64,000 nt of DNA from Candidatus Melainabacteria bacterium (GCA_003242885.1 QKMZ01000005.1:558001-622000); one strand, 5' to 3'. Counted from the stretch's first letter, positions 9,888 to 18,961 are shown. The notes: generated by a model not told the origin, from the sequence alone. Numbers and translations: made by a program.

Positions 9888-10916
9888 CTATGGCGCGCTA
9901 CCGACGTTACTGTCGATCCAGCTTAAAGCATTGTTGAAAGCCTCGTCACTCACTTTCACGTCTTCAAAGCTGTAGTGATCGCCGTTCTCCAGTAAAACGT
10001 ATTTTTTCTTGGCGGTCTTCAGATTTTTGTAGACATCTGTAGAACCTACTTCTTTCGACTCACCATCGAGTTTGCCATGCACAACGAGAACTGGAACATC
10101 CTTGATTTGCTTGGCGAACTTCTTTGTCTTGTACATGTAAAACTGACAAGCCATCAACTCTTTCGGTTTCAAATCAAGCCTGACGTCTTCGTCATCCATG
10201 AATGCTTCTTGCAGATTTTCCTTCGGGGTCGCAATATTCATCAAGTCTTCGCTCATGTGCGAGTCTTTTCCCGCTTTGAGTGTGAGAACTTTCGAACCGA
10301 TATTGACGTAATTGTCGATAGTTTTGTAGTGCTGCCCACCAGGAGCGGCCGTGATGATACCGGCTGTCAGCTCAGGATACTTCGCTGCTGCTTCTAGCGC
10401 GAGCGCTCCGCCCATTGCTTCCCCAAGGATAAACACAGGAGTTTTGTCGTGCAGTTTTTTGATTACTTCCAATGAGCCTTTCACGTCAGCAAAAGTGTTG
10501 TCCAGATCCATCTCGGAGTCCTTTGTTTTCATTTCGGTCCAGCCGCCAAAGCCGCGCAGATCGATTGAATAAACAATCACGCCTTTTTGAGCCATACGTG
10601 TGCCGAAATCGTCAAAAACATTTTTGTGCAACCCCAATTCGTGCAGGCAAAGCACTGCGGCGCGAGGAGTGCCTTCTGGCTTCCACACAGTTGCTGGAGG
10701 ATTACCAGGAACAAGACCTACTGATGTGCCTGAAATTTCGCGTTTTTTCCTCTTTCTGTCTTTGCCGTCTTTGTGTTTTTTGCTGAAGGGCCAAAAGGCA
10801 TCGGCACTAGGAACGGAAACTGCGCTGGTAAAAAGCAAGACGCCCGCGACAGCTAAAGCGGAAATCTGTTTGCGCTTTGCGTTCTTATCTTGTGTGGTCT
10901 TAACCTTTATGAACAT
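9888..10916 (-). CDS. Alpha/beta-hydrolase-fold protein lacking the Ser nucleophile
   Basis: The protein has 342 residues. ATG at 10916 is chosen because AGGAGG (10924-10929) lies just before it. Residues 17-40 are a signal peptide or anchor, followed by a basic linker (KKHKDGKDRKRKKR). The rest is an alpha/beta-hydrolase of the monoacylglycerol-lipase/S33 group: oxyanion region LHELGLHKN, YSIDLRGFGG, the elbow ILGEAMGGALAL, Asp284 in VHGKLDG and His314 in GDHYSF. The elbow reads G-E-A-M-G, so the expected Ser is Ala167, checked in the DNA as GCA. The protein may be catalytically dead or use another residue. It lies 33 bases downstream of the caspase gene on the same strand, probably in one operon. 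Confidence 0.85.
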   Translation of the reverse strand: MFIKVKTTQDKNAKRKQISALAVAGVLLFTSAVSVPSADAFWPFSKKHKDGKDRKRKKREISGTSVGLVPGNPPATVWKPEGTPRAAVLCLHELGLHKNVFDDFGTRMAQKGVIVYSIDLRGFGGWTEMKTKDSEMDLDNTFADVKGSLEVIKKLHDKTPVFILGEAMGGALALEAAAKYPELTAGIITAAPGGQHYKTIDNYVNIGSKVLTLKAGKDSHMSEDLMNIATPKENLQEAFMDDEDVRLDLKPKELMACQFYMYKTKKFAKQIKDVPVLVVHGKLDGESKEVGSTDVYKNLKTAKKKYVLLENGDHYSFEDVKVSDEAFNNALSWIDSNVGSAP

Positions 10917-10949
10917 GTATCGTCCTCCTCGACGTTTAATCATGGCCCA

Positions 10950-13631
10950 CTATTTCTTTTTCACTGGTGGGTTGCTTGGTTTTAGGGGGGATTTGGTCTG
11001 GTTTCCAATTGATTTGTTTGCCGGGGTTAAGGTGCGTCCCGGCAGTTTTCGTGCGCCATCTCCACCGGCGCTTCCGAGCGGAATCATCATCGGCTGAATA
11101 TTTGCTGGTTTTGGATTGGTACCTGGATCGCTGAGAACAATTTCCGTTCCTCCGACGATTTTCTTGAACATCATTGGTGTTTGTAGAACTGCGCGATCTC
11201 TGAGGACTTCTTCTTCAACTTTCTCTTTCAAGTGGGTGAAGACTCCGCCCATTTTTTCTTTGTTGTTGTTTTTTCTCAAACCTTCGAGCAGATAGTGAGT
11301 GAAAACGCCGTTGTGGTAGCGCTTTGACTCCCATGAAATTTGGTCGTCCATGCTGGATACAAGAATTAATTGACCAGGACCGACATTTATGTTGCTTGGT
11401 GAGAAATCGAATTCTCGCTTCAGCGCCTTTGCACCGGCGATCGCCCCACCGTGGCAAACATCCAGCAATAGCAAGCTGCGATCTGCATGGAGAACTTCCT
11501 TGATACCGATTGTCAGCCATTGCATCGGAATTCCGCTAAAGACGAGATTTTCCTTCGTGCCCTCGTAAGTGACGATGAAGTTTGCGTTCGTCTCCTTTTC
11601 CGGAGCGCTGCCGTGACTGGACAGATAGAGCACCACAAGGTCATCGGGTCCGGCGACGCGACCGAGCCATTTCTCTCCCAGATTGCCGACAATGTTTTCT
11701 CTTGTCGCCTGCGCATCCGTAAGAAGCTTCACGTGGTCGGGTGCAAACCCGGCTTCTTTGATCAAATAATTTTTGAAGTCCGTCGCATCTTTAGCCGCGT
11801 AGCAGAGGTTGATGGAGGGATCTTTGAAATTGCTGATACCTACAATCAACGCCCACTTATCTTTGATCGGTCTGGGCGGCTGGCTAAGTGTTGCATCTTC
11901 TGTGACAGTGACATCAGTTGAGTTGTAGCCAGGCAACGTGGCTTTTAGTTTGTCGGACTTTCTTTTCAGCTCTGTCGACTCTGTGACTTCTCCCTGGCAG
12001 CGAAGGGCCTCAGCGAGATTAGCCATATCACTGGCAATAGCACCATTGTCGGTGCCACCAAGGGCTTGCTCGTTTTTCAACACTTCGCGATATCGCTCAG
12101 TTGCTTCAGGATAGCGTTTGGCTGCAAGCAGAGCGTCGGCAATTTCCTTTTCTATACCGGTGATTTCCAGCGTGTTGTCGCCCTTCTGCGCTTTCTTAAT
12201 TGCAATTGCGCGATTTAGTAAATCAATTGCCTCCGCGGACTTGCCTTGTGGTCTCAAGACGTCTGCAAGAATCACCAGGTTCTGTGCAACCAACTGATGG
12301 TTTGGTCCAAGCACCTTTTCTCTGATTGTGAGTCCTTTTCTAATCAATTGCTCGGCGTCTTTATAGTCGCCGCGATTGCGCTCGACAAATGCGATGTTGT
12401 TGAAGCAAGAAGCAACATCGAGGTGATTCTCACCAAGGTTTTTCTGACAAAGTTCAAGTGCGCGTCTATACAAGGACTCGGCAAACTCGTATTTGCCTTG
12501 CTTCAAATACAAGAGCGCGATATTGTTCAAATCCGGCGCAATTCCCGCGCTGTCTTTTCCCAAAATCTGCTCGTCACAGTTGAGCGCCTTCTTCAAATTT
12601 GCTTCTGCTTTTACATAGTCGTCAGCATCCATGTATGCCAGCCCGAGCTCTGTAGAAACAGCACCATAGGTTGTTGACGAACTTCCTGCCGTACGGGCAG
12701 CTAAGTTGAGCGCTTGCTCCAGAAGCGGAATTGCTTCCAGTGGTTTTTCTTGCGCAAGCAAAATTTCGGATAATGCACGCGCAATTTTTAGACGCACGTC
12801 GTCAGAAATTTTGTTCTTCGGATTTTGGGTATTGAGTAGCGGCGCAAGAAGTTTTTCTGCTTCCTCAAACCTGCCCTGATCACGCATAAGATTGGCTAAG
12901 CGAATGCGGTCTTCTGCTGTAGAGCCGCTTTCTTTGCCATTCACCGTCTCACGCATCAGAATCGAGCGCTGCGTGAATTTCTCAGCCTCTTCAATTTTTC
13001 CTTGCGCAGCATAAACATTGGCAAGCGTGCTCAACCCGTCAGCAAGCTGAAGACTCGAGGCTCCATCTGATTTATCGCAGTGAGTAATGGCGGCCTTTGC
13101 CATATTCTCTGCAGCGTCAAAACGATTGCGGTCTAAATAAATGGTTGACAGGTTGATCAAGTAAGGAACCATTTCTTTGCATGGTTCTGACTTACTCCCT
13201 TTGACTATCGCCAGTGCTTTCTCCGCGATTGTTTCTGCCTCTGCATATCGTCTTTGATAACGGTTGGTGATCGACAGTTGCATCAATACCGGAGCAATCT
13301 GAATATTATCTTTGCCGGCGCTTTTTTCCTTCAATGCTAAAAGGCGCTTCCAGAGTCGTTCTGCGTCATCAAATGCACCCTGGCGCATGTCCAGTTTTGC
13401 CAGTGCCATGATCGCTTTTTCCAAGTTCGGATCGTTTTCGTTTAACTTCTCCGCCGCAAAAAGCGCCGCCTCATACTGTTTTTTCGCCTCAAAAAAATGA
13501 CCTTTCAGCTGAGCCTCTTCGCCTTTATCCATAAAGGACTGCAACAGCGAGTCTTGCGCGAAGGCGACGCTATTCGAGAGACATAAACCTGCCGCTAAGA
13601 GCAAAGCTGCAATTTGATGTTTGTTTTTCAT
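10950..13631 (-). CDS. Secreted TPR-caspase (peptidase C14) protein
   Basis: The protein has 893 residues from the ATG at 13631, which starts a good signal peptide (MKNKHQIAALLLAAGLCLSN..AFA). Residues 30-565 carry about twelve kinesin-light-chain-type TPRs (for example YEFAESLYRRALELCQKNLG). Residues 588-830 are a caspase-fold C14 domain: KWALIVGIS, His673 in LSSHGS and Cys726 in LDVCHGGA, so both catalytic residues are present. A Pro/Lys-rich tail follows. Bacterial caspase homologues cleave after basic or acidic residues, but the target here is unknown. A shorter protein with the same plan is encoded at 49544-51115. It is co-oriented with the hydrolase gene. Confidence 0.9.
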   Translation of the reverse strand: MKNKHQIAALLLAAGLCLSNSVAFAQDSLLQSFMDKGEEAQLKGHFFEAKKQYEAALFAAEKLNENDPNLEKAIMALAKLDMRQGAFDDAERLWKRLLALKEKSAGKDNIQIAPVLMQLSITNRYQRRYAEAETIAEKALAIVKGSKSEPCKEMVPYLINLSTIYLDRNRFDAAENMAKAAITHCDKSDGASSLQLADGLSTLANVYAAQGKIEEAEKFTQRSILMRETVNGKESGSTAEDRIRLANLMRDQGRFEEAEKLLAPLLNTQNPKNKISDDVRLKIARALSEILLAQEKPLEAIPLLEQALNLAARTAGSSSTTYGAVSTELGLAYMDADDYVKAEANLKKALNCDEQILGKDSAGIAPDLNNIALLYLKQGKYEFAESLYRRALELCQKNLGENHLDVASCFNNIAFVERNRGDYKDAEQLIRKGLTIREKVLGPNHQLVAQNLVILADVLRPQGKSAEAIDLLNRAIAIKKAQKGDNTLEITGIEKEIADALLAAKRYPEATERYREVLKNEQALGGTDNGAIASDMANLAEALRCQGEVTESTELKRKSDKLKATLPGYNSTDVTVTEDATLSQPPRPIKDKWALIVGISNFKDPSINLCYAAKDATDFKNYLIKEAGFAPDHVKLLTDAQATRENIVGNLGEKWLGRVAGPDDLVVLYLSSHGSAPEKETNANFIVTYEGTKENLVFSGIPMQWLTIGIKEVLHADRSLLLLDVCHGGAIAGAKALKREFDFSPSNINVGPGQLILVSSMDDQISWESKRYHNGVFTHYLLEGLRKNNNKEKMGGVFTHLKEKVEEEVLRDRAVLQTPMMFKKIVGGTEIVLSDPGTNPKPANIQPMMIPLGSAGGDGARKLPGRTLTPANKSIGNQTKSPLKPSNPPVKKK

Positions 13632-13880
13632 TTTTGTTCGGACCAACGGTCCAGGGGGGCTTAGACCTTTGGGGTCCATCAGGGGTGCAGAGAAAACCAA
13701 TTATGAGGGGCAGTTGTATCTTTTGTGTTTATTCATTTGAAGGTCTTACGTTTTTGGAACACTTGCCCGCGAAAGCCCAACGGGCGCCTTTGGGAACAAG
13801 ATTTTCGGGGCCGCGTCGTTATGCCTTGTCACAACCCAAGATTTGCCGCCTGCAGGACCTGCGGGAGGCGGAGATTTATC
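13632..13880 (+). promoter_or_regulatory. Structured leader of the 13881 gene, candidate cis-regulatory RNA
   Basis: GCCCG (13765-13769) pairs with CGGGC (13781-13785), while CCCAA in the intervening loop (13776-13780) can pair with TTGGG (13790-13794), an H-type pseudoknot layout. TTGGG could instead pair with CCCAAG at 13835-13840, next to ACAAG/CTTGT (13796-13800/13825-13829). A third hairpin, CCGCCT (13846-13851) with AGGCGG (13866-13871), covers the GGAG ribosome site at 13870. It matches no riboswitch class I know. The region also contains the upstream sequence of the divergent caspase gene. Confidence 0.4.
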
Positions 13881-14849
13881 ATGAGAAAAACTGCGCGCAA
13901 GACGGGAGCACTACTGGGTATCGCTATCCTGGCCGGAATGATTGTTTCCACTTCCTTCGCGCAGCCGGCCAATGCGCAAATCGCCGACATCTTGAAGAAT
14001 GCCCTGGGCGGACAATTGTCAGGTTCGAACTACAACGACCCATATGGCAACAACTACAATTACGACAACTACAGCAATTCATTAAACGGTACTGGCGGGG
14101 GACTGAGCGGGCTTTTGAACCAGTTCTTGCCAGGACAAACCAATAGTTCCCTTCCACTAAATCAAGACAATATCTACAACGCACCCAACACAGGCAACGG
14201 TCTTGTAGACAGCCTTTTGCCCCTGGTTCAAAACAGTGGCGTGGGCTCCAGCCTCCTGGGCTCTTATCTTCCTCAATCACAGCTTTCTTCGGCATATGGC
14301 AGCAATTACCCGACCAATCTGTCCGGCGGATACTTGAACGGTCTGCCCGGATTCCAGAACTTCGGAGGCGTGCAACCGGTCGTGTTCAACGGTGTCACGC
14401 TCGACTCTGGAATATATTCCGGGCCTTATCGCGGCACACCTCACCAGGTGGAGTCGGCGATGAACCTAGACTGGCAAATGACCGTTCTTAAGGAACAGAT
14501 TGGTCTGGGGGCTGCTCAGGGCTATCTAATGCCCTCGGATGCCAACTCTTTCATCTCGGAATTGAATGGTCTTATCTCGCAAAAACAGCGAGTTGTAAGA
14601 AGGAATGGACTCAGTTTTGATGATTCTGAAGTACTCGTTCAGCGTCTCAACGACCTGGTCGGTCGCGTGCGACAGTCCTGGTACAACCAAAACGGTTTCA
14701 ATCGCGGGCAGAACAACAACGGTTGGGGGCGTCGCGGTCGCCAATCAAGAGCCAATGCTTATGGTCAGGTTTTGAACAATAATCGCAATGATGCCCTTGA
14801 TAGGTTGTACCTAATGACCCAACCAACTCGTGGTGGTTTTCGATACTAA
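13881..14849 (+). CDS. Secreted Asn/Gly/Tyr-rich protein with a helical domain
   Basis: The protein has 322 residues from ATG 13881, with GGAG at 13870-13873. The signal peptide is about 33 residues (ending PANAQ). Residues 35-215 are low complexity, rich in Asn, Gly, Ser, Tyr and Leu (SNYNDPYGNNYNYDNYSN). Residues 225-290 are a helical segment (AAQGYLMPSDANSFISELN, VVRRNGLSFDDSEVLVQRLN) resembling residues 45-110 of the protein at 1318-2001. The C-terminal tail is again Asn/Arg/Gly-rich. It is probably a cell-surface or matrix protein with unknown function. Expression may be controlled by the structured leader just upstream. Confidence 0.75.
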   Translation: MRKTARKTGALLGIAILAGMIVSTSFAQPANAQIADILKNALGGQLSGSNYNDPYGNNYNYDNYSNSLNGTGGGLSGLLNQFLPGQTNSSLPLNQDNIYNAPNTGNGLVDSLLPLVQNSGVGSSLLGSYLPQSQLSSAYGSNYPTNLSGGYLNGLPGFQNFGGVQPVVFNGVTLDSGIYSGPYRGTPHQVESAMNLDWQMTVLKEQIGLGAAQGYLMPSDANSFISELNGLISQKQRVVRRNGLSFDDSEVLVQRLNDLVGRVRQSWYNQNGFNRGQNNNGWGRRGRQSRANAYGQVLNNNRNDALDRLYLMTQPTRGGFRY

Positions 14850-14871
14850 TCAAGTTTTGAGCCAGCCAGTC

Positions 14872-14901
14872 CGGGATACCAACCTCCGAGGGTGTCCCGG
14901 T
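14872..14901 (+). terminator. Hairpin downstream of the 13881 gene
   Basis: CCGGGATACC (14872-14881) and GGTGTCCCGG (14892-14901) form a 10-bp stem with one mismatch. Only a short T-poor tail follows, so termination is likely but not textbook. Confidence 0.5.
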
Positions 14902-15044
14902 TCTGGGCGTTTATCTGGGTAGCAACGCCAGAAGAGCGCGCTTTTCACCCAGCGGGCGTGCTCGTTTAAACTTTCGCCAATTCCGCCTAATCAATTGTTG
15001 GACACCGTAACGGGAAATACGGATGAGCCAGCAGGAGCAATGTC

Positions 15045-15869
15045 ATGGCAGGCAAGATAGGTTTTTTTCAAAAAGGCGAGCAGAAAAAACAGTATTCGGA
15101 CAAGGTTTTGAACAATGTTGAGAACGCTTATCGTCCTAAGAATAGAGCGCGCGCGAAGAATCCGATTTCGTCGAACACGTTGAGCGGCGAAGAGCCAGAC
15201 ACTTTAGAGGAAAGTTTCGAATTACAGCAACAATCAGCCCAGCAAGGGCGCTTTAGAAATCCGGTTGGGTACGCGTTTGCAGGGCCGCAGGCCAAGCGTC
15301 AGAAATTGGCAGCTCAATCCGAAACGAATGCGTCCGCTAAGAGTTCTGTTAAAGGAGAGGAGCGAGTCGAAGCTCCCTCTGTGGTGTTTGCAGCTCCACC
15401 GGGTCTTGAGAAGACTGTTGATCCGGTAGAGAGGCAGCCGAGCAAATCGAGAAATTTGTCACAGCCAGAGATTCAGGTTCGTACTGGAAATCCGTTTCAA
15501 AAACCTGCACCGGAAGTGCAAGAGAAAGAAGCCCTCTCCACATCGCAAGAACAAGAAGTTCTCACGGCAATGCGAGAACTTGAAGCAGACGTTCAAGAGA
15601 GCAGAGGCAATTACGAGCCCCTAAAAGAAGGCGAAATCGAAGTTGCGAAATCTCTCGGTTTTAAACATTTGTTTTGCAATCGACCAGCGCTCGGTGAGCT
15701 ACAGTACGAGCTTGAATTCGATCTGATTTCGACGGATGAGTTCAGCAAATCGGATGTAATGCAGAACGCGCAAAGCGAAGGGTCTTCAGTAGAAGCAGCA
15801 ACTGTCGCCGACTTTGGTTTCACTTTCAAGCCGCCCAATGCGAGCACAGATAGAAGAGTCGTCGAGTAG
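15045..15869 (+). CDS. Hypothetical disordered protein
   Basis: The protein has 274 residues. AGGAG at 15033-15037 gives good spacing to ATG 15045. Residues 1-45 are basic (KGEQKKQYSDKVLNN, RPKNRARAKN) and the rest is hydrophilic and rich in Gln, Glu, Pro and Ser, so it is probably disordered. A more ordered patch is near residues 200-235 (AKSLGFKHLFCNRPALGELQ). No signal peptide, membrane segment or catalytic motif is seen, and I do not recognise the family. It stands 115 bases before the helical-repeat gene pair in the same direction. Confidence 0.65.
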   Translation: MAGKIGFFQKGEQKKQYSDKVLNNVENAYRPKNRARAKNPISSNTLSGEEPDTLEESFELQQQSAQQGRFRNPVGYAFAGPQAKRQKLAAQSETNASAKSSVKGEERVEAPSVVFAAPPGLEKTVDPVERQPSKSRNLSQPEIQVRTGNPFQKPAPEVQEKEALSTSQEQEVLTAMRELEADVQESRGNYEPLKEGEIEVAKSLGFKHLFCNRPALGELQYELEFDLISTDEFSKSDVMQNAQSEGSSVEAATVADFGFTFKPPNASTDRRVVE

Positions 15870-15984
15870 TAAAAGTAAAACGATTTGCTTATTAATTAGC
15901 TGGATCTCAGGAGCTGATGGTACTATCTGAACCGACGCGAGTATCGCGCGGTGCCTCAGTTAGAATCCGGTCAATTCGGCTCCT

Positions 15985-16398
15985 ATGTCTAAAGTGTTGA
16001 CTAAAAACTCAGTTATGGCTCAACTGGTTGCTCTCGAGCAGTTCCTAAATCAGCTGGCTGAAGACGTCGAACACGCACAATACCGAAGAAATCAGCTTGT
16101 TGCTCAATCCATGGAGCATGCAGCCGAAGAGCTAACGGCTGGTTTTAAGAATCTCGCAAAGGAGAGGCTTTCGAAGGCACACTTGAATATCAAACTCGCC
16201 TGGTTGCGCGCCAATTATGCCCGCCAATTGTTTGATGCTGAAACGGTTGAATTTGAACTCGGAGAAGGAAACTATCTCGAGTTGACTGAGATGGAAGACG
16301 AGTATTTGCCGTCGGCCACAGCGCATTTCAAATATCTCGAATCTGAGCTCAAGCAGATGCGCCAGGAAATAAGCACACGCGTGGGCAAGGCGAAATAA
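15985..16398 (+). CDS. Helical-repeat protein, one unit (coupled with 16398)
   Basis: The protein has 137 residues, almost all helical and charged, with no signal peptide. Residues about 33-85 (RRNQLVAQSMEHAAEELTAG..ARQLFD) form a helical-hairpin unit that recurs four times in the next protein. Its stop TAA overlaps the next start in TAATG at 16396-16400, so the two genes should be translationally coupled and their products may interact. The size and helicity recall PspA-type or coiled-coil scaffold proteins, but no true similarity to a named family is seen. Confidence 0.75.
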   Translation: MSKVLTKNSVMAQLVALEQFLNQLAEDVEHAQYRRNQLVAQSMEHAAEELTAGFKNLAKERLSKAHLNIKLAWLRANYARQLFDAETVEFELGEGNYLELTEMEDEYLPSATAHFKYLESELKQMRQEISTRVGKAK

Positions 16399-17546
16399 TG
16401 GATATTTTCGAGCAAATAAAATCGCTTGCCGGTGACTGGCTCAAGCGCAAGGATGCCAACGAAAAGCTGACGCGTATGCTGGAGATGATCGCGGAAGCCT
16501 CGGCTGCAGTTGAAACGCGTAAATCATCCTTTACTTCATTGGCCGCTAGTCGGCTAAAACTTGCTGAAGAAGCAAGGTCGCGGGCTCTAAAAATGTTCGA
16601 AGAAAACTCGCTAGAGGACTGCGAGAAATTTTGCGAACGTGGGCTCTTGCATCTGCAGATTGCTTCTGCTCATATGCTGTCTGAAGATCAAATGAAGCTT
16701 GAGCTGACCTTTGATGAAGGGTCTACTGAAGAGGCAATCGAGCGCCTGTCGAATGGTATTGCTCGTCTGAAGATGGCAGTCGAGTACAGCAATTGTATAG
16801 TCAGCGAACATGTCAAAGAACACCTTCTCGAAGTGGTAAGACAGCGTGAAGAGGCACTGTCCCTCTTTGCAGAGGGGGGCGATGAAGATGCTCACCGTAT
16901 TGCGGAGGGAGCACTCCTGTGGCTGCATTATTTGGGAAGGCAATTGGAATTGGACAACGATAAGCCGATAATTGTGATCGAGCCAATCGTAAAACTCAGT
17001 CCTAAAGAAATGACGATGATCAAGACGCTCATCGAGAGCATTGTTTACTGCCGGACTGTTCTACAAGTGACACATACCCGTGGCTATAGCCGGGTTGAGC
17101 GCTATCTTAAAGCTGCCATGCAAAACCTTGAAAAGTCCATCACCGCCTACTTGGACGGTGATGCGGATAAAGTTGCTCGCATGGTGACCACCGGCCTCAT
17201 GGAAGCGCGAATGGCTGATGAGCTTCTTAAAAACACAGGACCTGATGAGGGTGCTTACGAAGTGCTGGCAAGTGAACTCGCGGACGACCTCACCATCAAA
17301 GGAAAAGAGTTTTTCCGCCGTCTAGTAATGCTTAGTCGCCTTATCAAAGAAAACTTGCACGAACCGGAGCGCGCGCTGAACAAACTTGATTCCGTCAATT
17401 TTAATTACAAGAAGTGTCTCGCTTCTATGCGCGATGGAGATCTTGGCGAAGCCGCTCGGTATGCCAAGTTAGCGCATCTTGATTTGGATTATTCGAAGCA
17501 GATCGTAATTGATGGTGTCATCGAACCGAGTTATTCTGAACTCTAG
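16398..17546 (+). CDS. Helical-repeat protein, four units
   Basis: The protein has 382 residues and is cytoplasmic by appearance. Four copies of an approximately 50-residue helix-hairpin unit can be aligned by eye at about residues 43-95, 138-190, 222-275 and 325-375. Each ends in a G/A-rich helix such as GLLHLQIASAHML, GALLWLHYLGRQL, GLMEARMADELL or AKLAHLDLDYSKQI. The unit is TPR-like in spirit but lacks TPR consensus residues. The start overlaps the upstream stop (TAATG). The function is unknown, and a scaffold with the neighbouring one-unit protein is the simplest guess. Confidence 0.75.
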   Translation: MDIFEQIKSLAGDWLKRKDANEKLTRMLEMIAEASAAVETRKSSFTSLAASRLKLAEEARSRALKMFEENSLEDCEKFCERGLLHLQIASAHMLSEDQMKLELTFDEGSTEEAIERLSNGIARLKMAVEYSNCIVSEHVKEHLLEVVRQREEALSLFAEGGDEDAHRIAEGALLWLHYLGRQLELDNDKPIIVIEPIVKLSPKEMTMIKTLIESIVYCRTVLQVTHTRGYSRVERYLKAAMQNLEKSITAYLDGDADKVARMVTTGLMEARMADELLKNTGPDEGAYEVLASELADDLTIKGKEFFRRLVMLSRLIKENLHEPERALNKLDSVNFNYKKCLASMRDGDLGEAARYAKLAHLDLDYSKQIVIDGVIEPSYSEL

Positions 17547-17549
17547 ACT

Positions 17550-17658
17550 TGTAGGGACGACGCCATGCGCCGCCCGGTGTCGGCTGGAATTCGTAACTGG
17601 AAAGGCGCATGCAATGCGCCAACGCAATACTCCAATAGAAAGGCGCATGCAATTCGCC
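17550..17658. repeat. Palindromic intergenic repeats, family A (three copies)
   Basis: TGTAGGGACGACGCCATGCG opens a palindromic unit at 17550-17575. It is followed by two direct copies of AAAGGCGCATGCAAT-CGCC at 17601-17620 and 17639-17658. Related units recur at 28903, 49227, 49267, 53534 (reverse), 60653 and 60691. They sit between convergent genes here and resemble REP elements. Confidence 0.6.
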
Positions 17659-17664
17659 ACTGCA

Positions 17665-18801
17665 TTAGTACTCCGAGCGTTGATCCCAGCTTGATACCAC
17701 TGGTGACATCATTGTTTTTGTGGCTGGTTTGATTTTACTCGGTAGAAGGTCGACAAAAATCAGTTGTGGTCGGCAGCAGAATCTAAGGCGTGGAGCGTGT
17801 TGCCTCTCCATTCCGACACCACGAGAGACAATCAATTTGCTTCCTGATGGTAGCAGTACCACATCACCATTTACCCAGCGTTTTGGAATATTGGACGCTG
17901 TCATCAATGGTCCGTAGAACGGTAATTGAACCTGCCCACCGTGACAATGCCCGGCAACAAGCAAGTCGCCTTCCACTTTTCCTAGTGAGAAATCCGGATA
18001 GTGTGCCATCACGATGTGAAATTTGTTGTTATTGTCCTTCTTTGGATATTTCAGTTCTGAATTTCGCCCGTCGTAAAAACTCAAACCTGTTATGTCCACC
18101 GGACCAGCGGAGACTGTCTCTGACTGCTCGAATGTGTGTCCAGGCACATCGGTGAATAGTTGCTGCCAGCACGAAAAATCATCAACATTCCCTTGTACTG
18201 CGAAAGTTCCATATTTTGGCGTGAGGTTCAAATCTTTGAAAGTCTGTTTGAATTTGTCACGTTCAACTGCCCATTCTTGATAGTTCATTGTTTGAATATA
18301 GTCGCCTGGAAGCAGCAAAAGATCGGGCTTTTCGTTTGCCACTGTTTGAAACACCGAACGCTCGTAGTCTCCCAAATTGTCAGTTTGCAGGTCGGACACA
18401 ATCGCTACATGTAAGGGTGTGTCAAGTTTGTCACTGACAATCGCATGACGTTTGATCTCCAACATATGCGGCTCAATTAAAAAGGCGTCGATTGCTACCG
18501 CAAGCGTGCAAACCAGCACAACGGCATTTACGCCTGCCATTAGTTTGAATTTCTTACGGGAGTAGTGAATGCACAGTGCAAGAAAAATTGGTCCGCCAAC
18601 GAAGCCTCCTATCGCTAGTAGCGTGAAGACCATGAAGAAATCATGCGCTACTTTCAACGCCGCATAGCTAGCAACGCAGCCATAAATCAGTTCTGCAACA
18701 ACGTAGCTAAAAACGTTGTTTGAAAAATTTTTGAGTAAAACTGTGAGAATCGCTAGAGTTGCAAAAACGATTCCCAAATAAGTAATAATAGTCCAGTCCA
18801 C
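17665..18801 (-). CDS. Membrane-anchored metallophosphoesterase
   Basis: The protein has 378 residues with four predicted membrane helices in residues 1-110, followed by a calcineurin-like phosphoesterase domain of the YkuE type. Visible metal motifs are SDLQTD (D137), GDYI (D167), GNVD (N205), MAHYPD (H267) and GHCHGGQ (H285, H287). Two positions depart from the common D-x-H and GNHD signatures: Gln139 and Val206. The fold and most metal ligands remain, so activity is possible but could be altered. It probably hydrolyses a phosphodiester or phospho-lipid substrate at the membrane. Confidence 0.85.
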   Translation of the reverse strand: MDWTIITYLGIVFATLAILTVLLKNFSNNVFSYVVAELIYGCVASYAALKVAHDFFMVFTLLAIGGFVGGPIFLALCIHYSRKKFKLMAGVNAVVLVCTLAVAIDAFLIEPHMLEIKRHAIVSDKLDTPLHVAIVSDLQTDNLGDYERSVFQTVANEKPDLLLLPGDYIQTMNYQEWAVERDKFKQTFKDLNLTPKYGTFAVQGNVDDFSCWQQLFTDVPGHTFEQSETVSAGPVDITGLSFYDGRNSELKYPKKDNNNKFHIVMAHYPDFSLGKVEGDLLVAGHCHGGQVQLPFYGPLMTASNIPKRWVNGDVVLLPSGSKLIVSRGVGMERQHAPRLRFCCRPQLIFVDLLPSKIKPATKTMMSPVVSSWDQRSEY

Positions 18802-18961
18802 GCGCCCTCCCCACCAGTTCGCATGTGTGATATTTAGACAGCCAAGGTTCGCTTGCGGCGCTAGTTAGCGCACATAAGTGCGAACACTAATAATGATTTC
18901 CGCCAACGCATTTCAACGCTTTCATCATTCATACCAACCGGCTGTGAAACATTTGTGAAAT

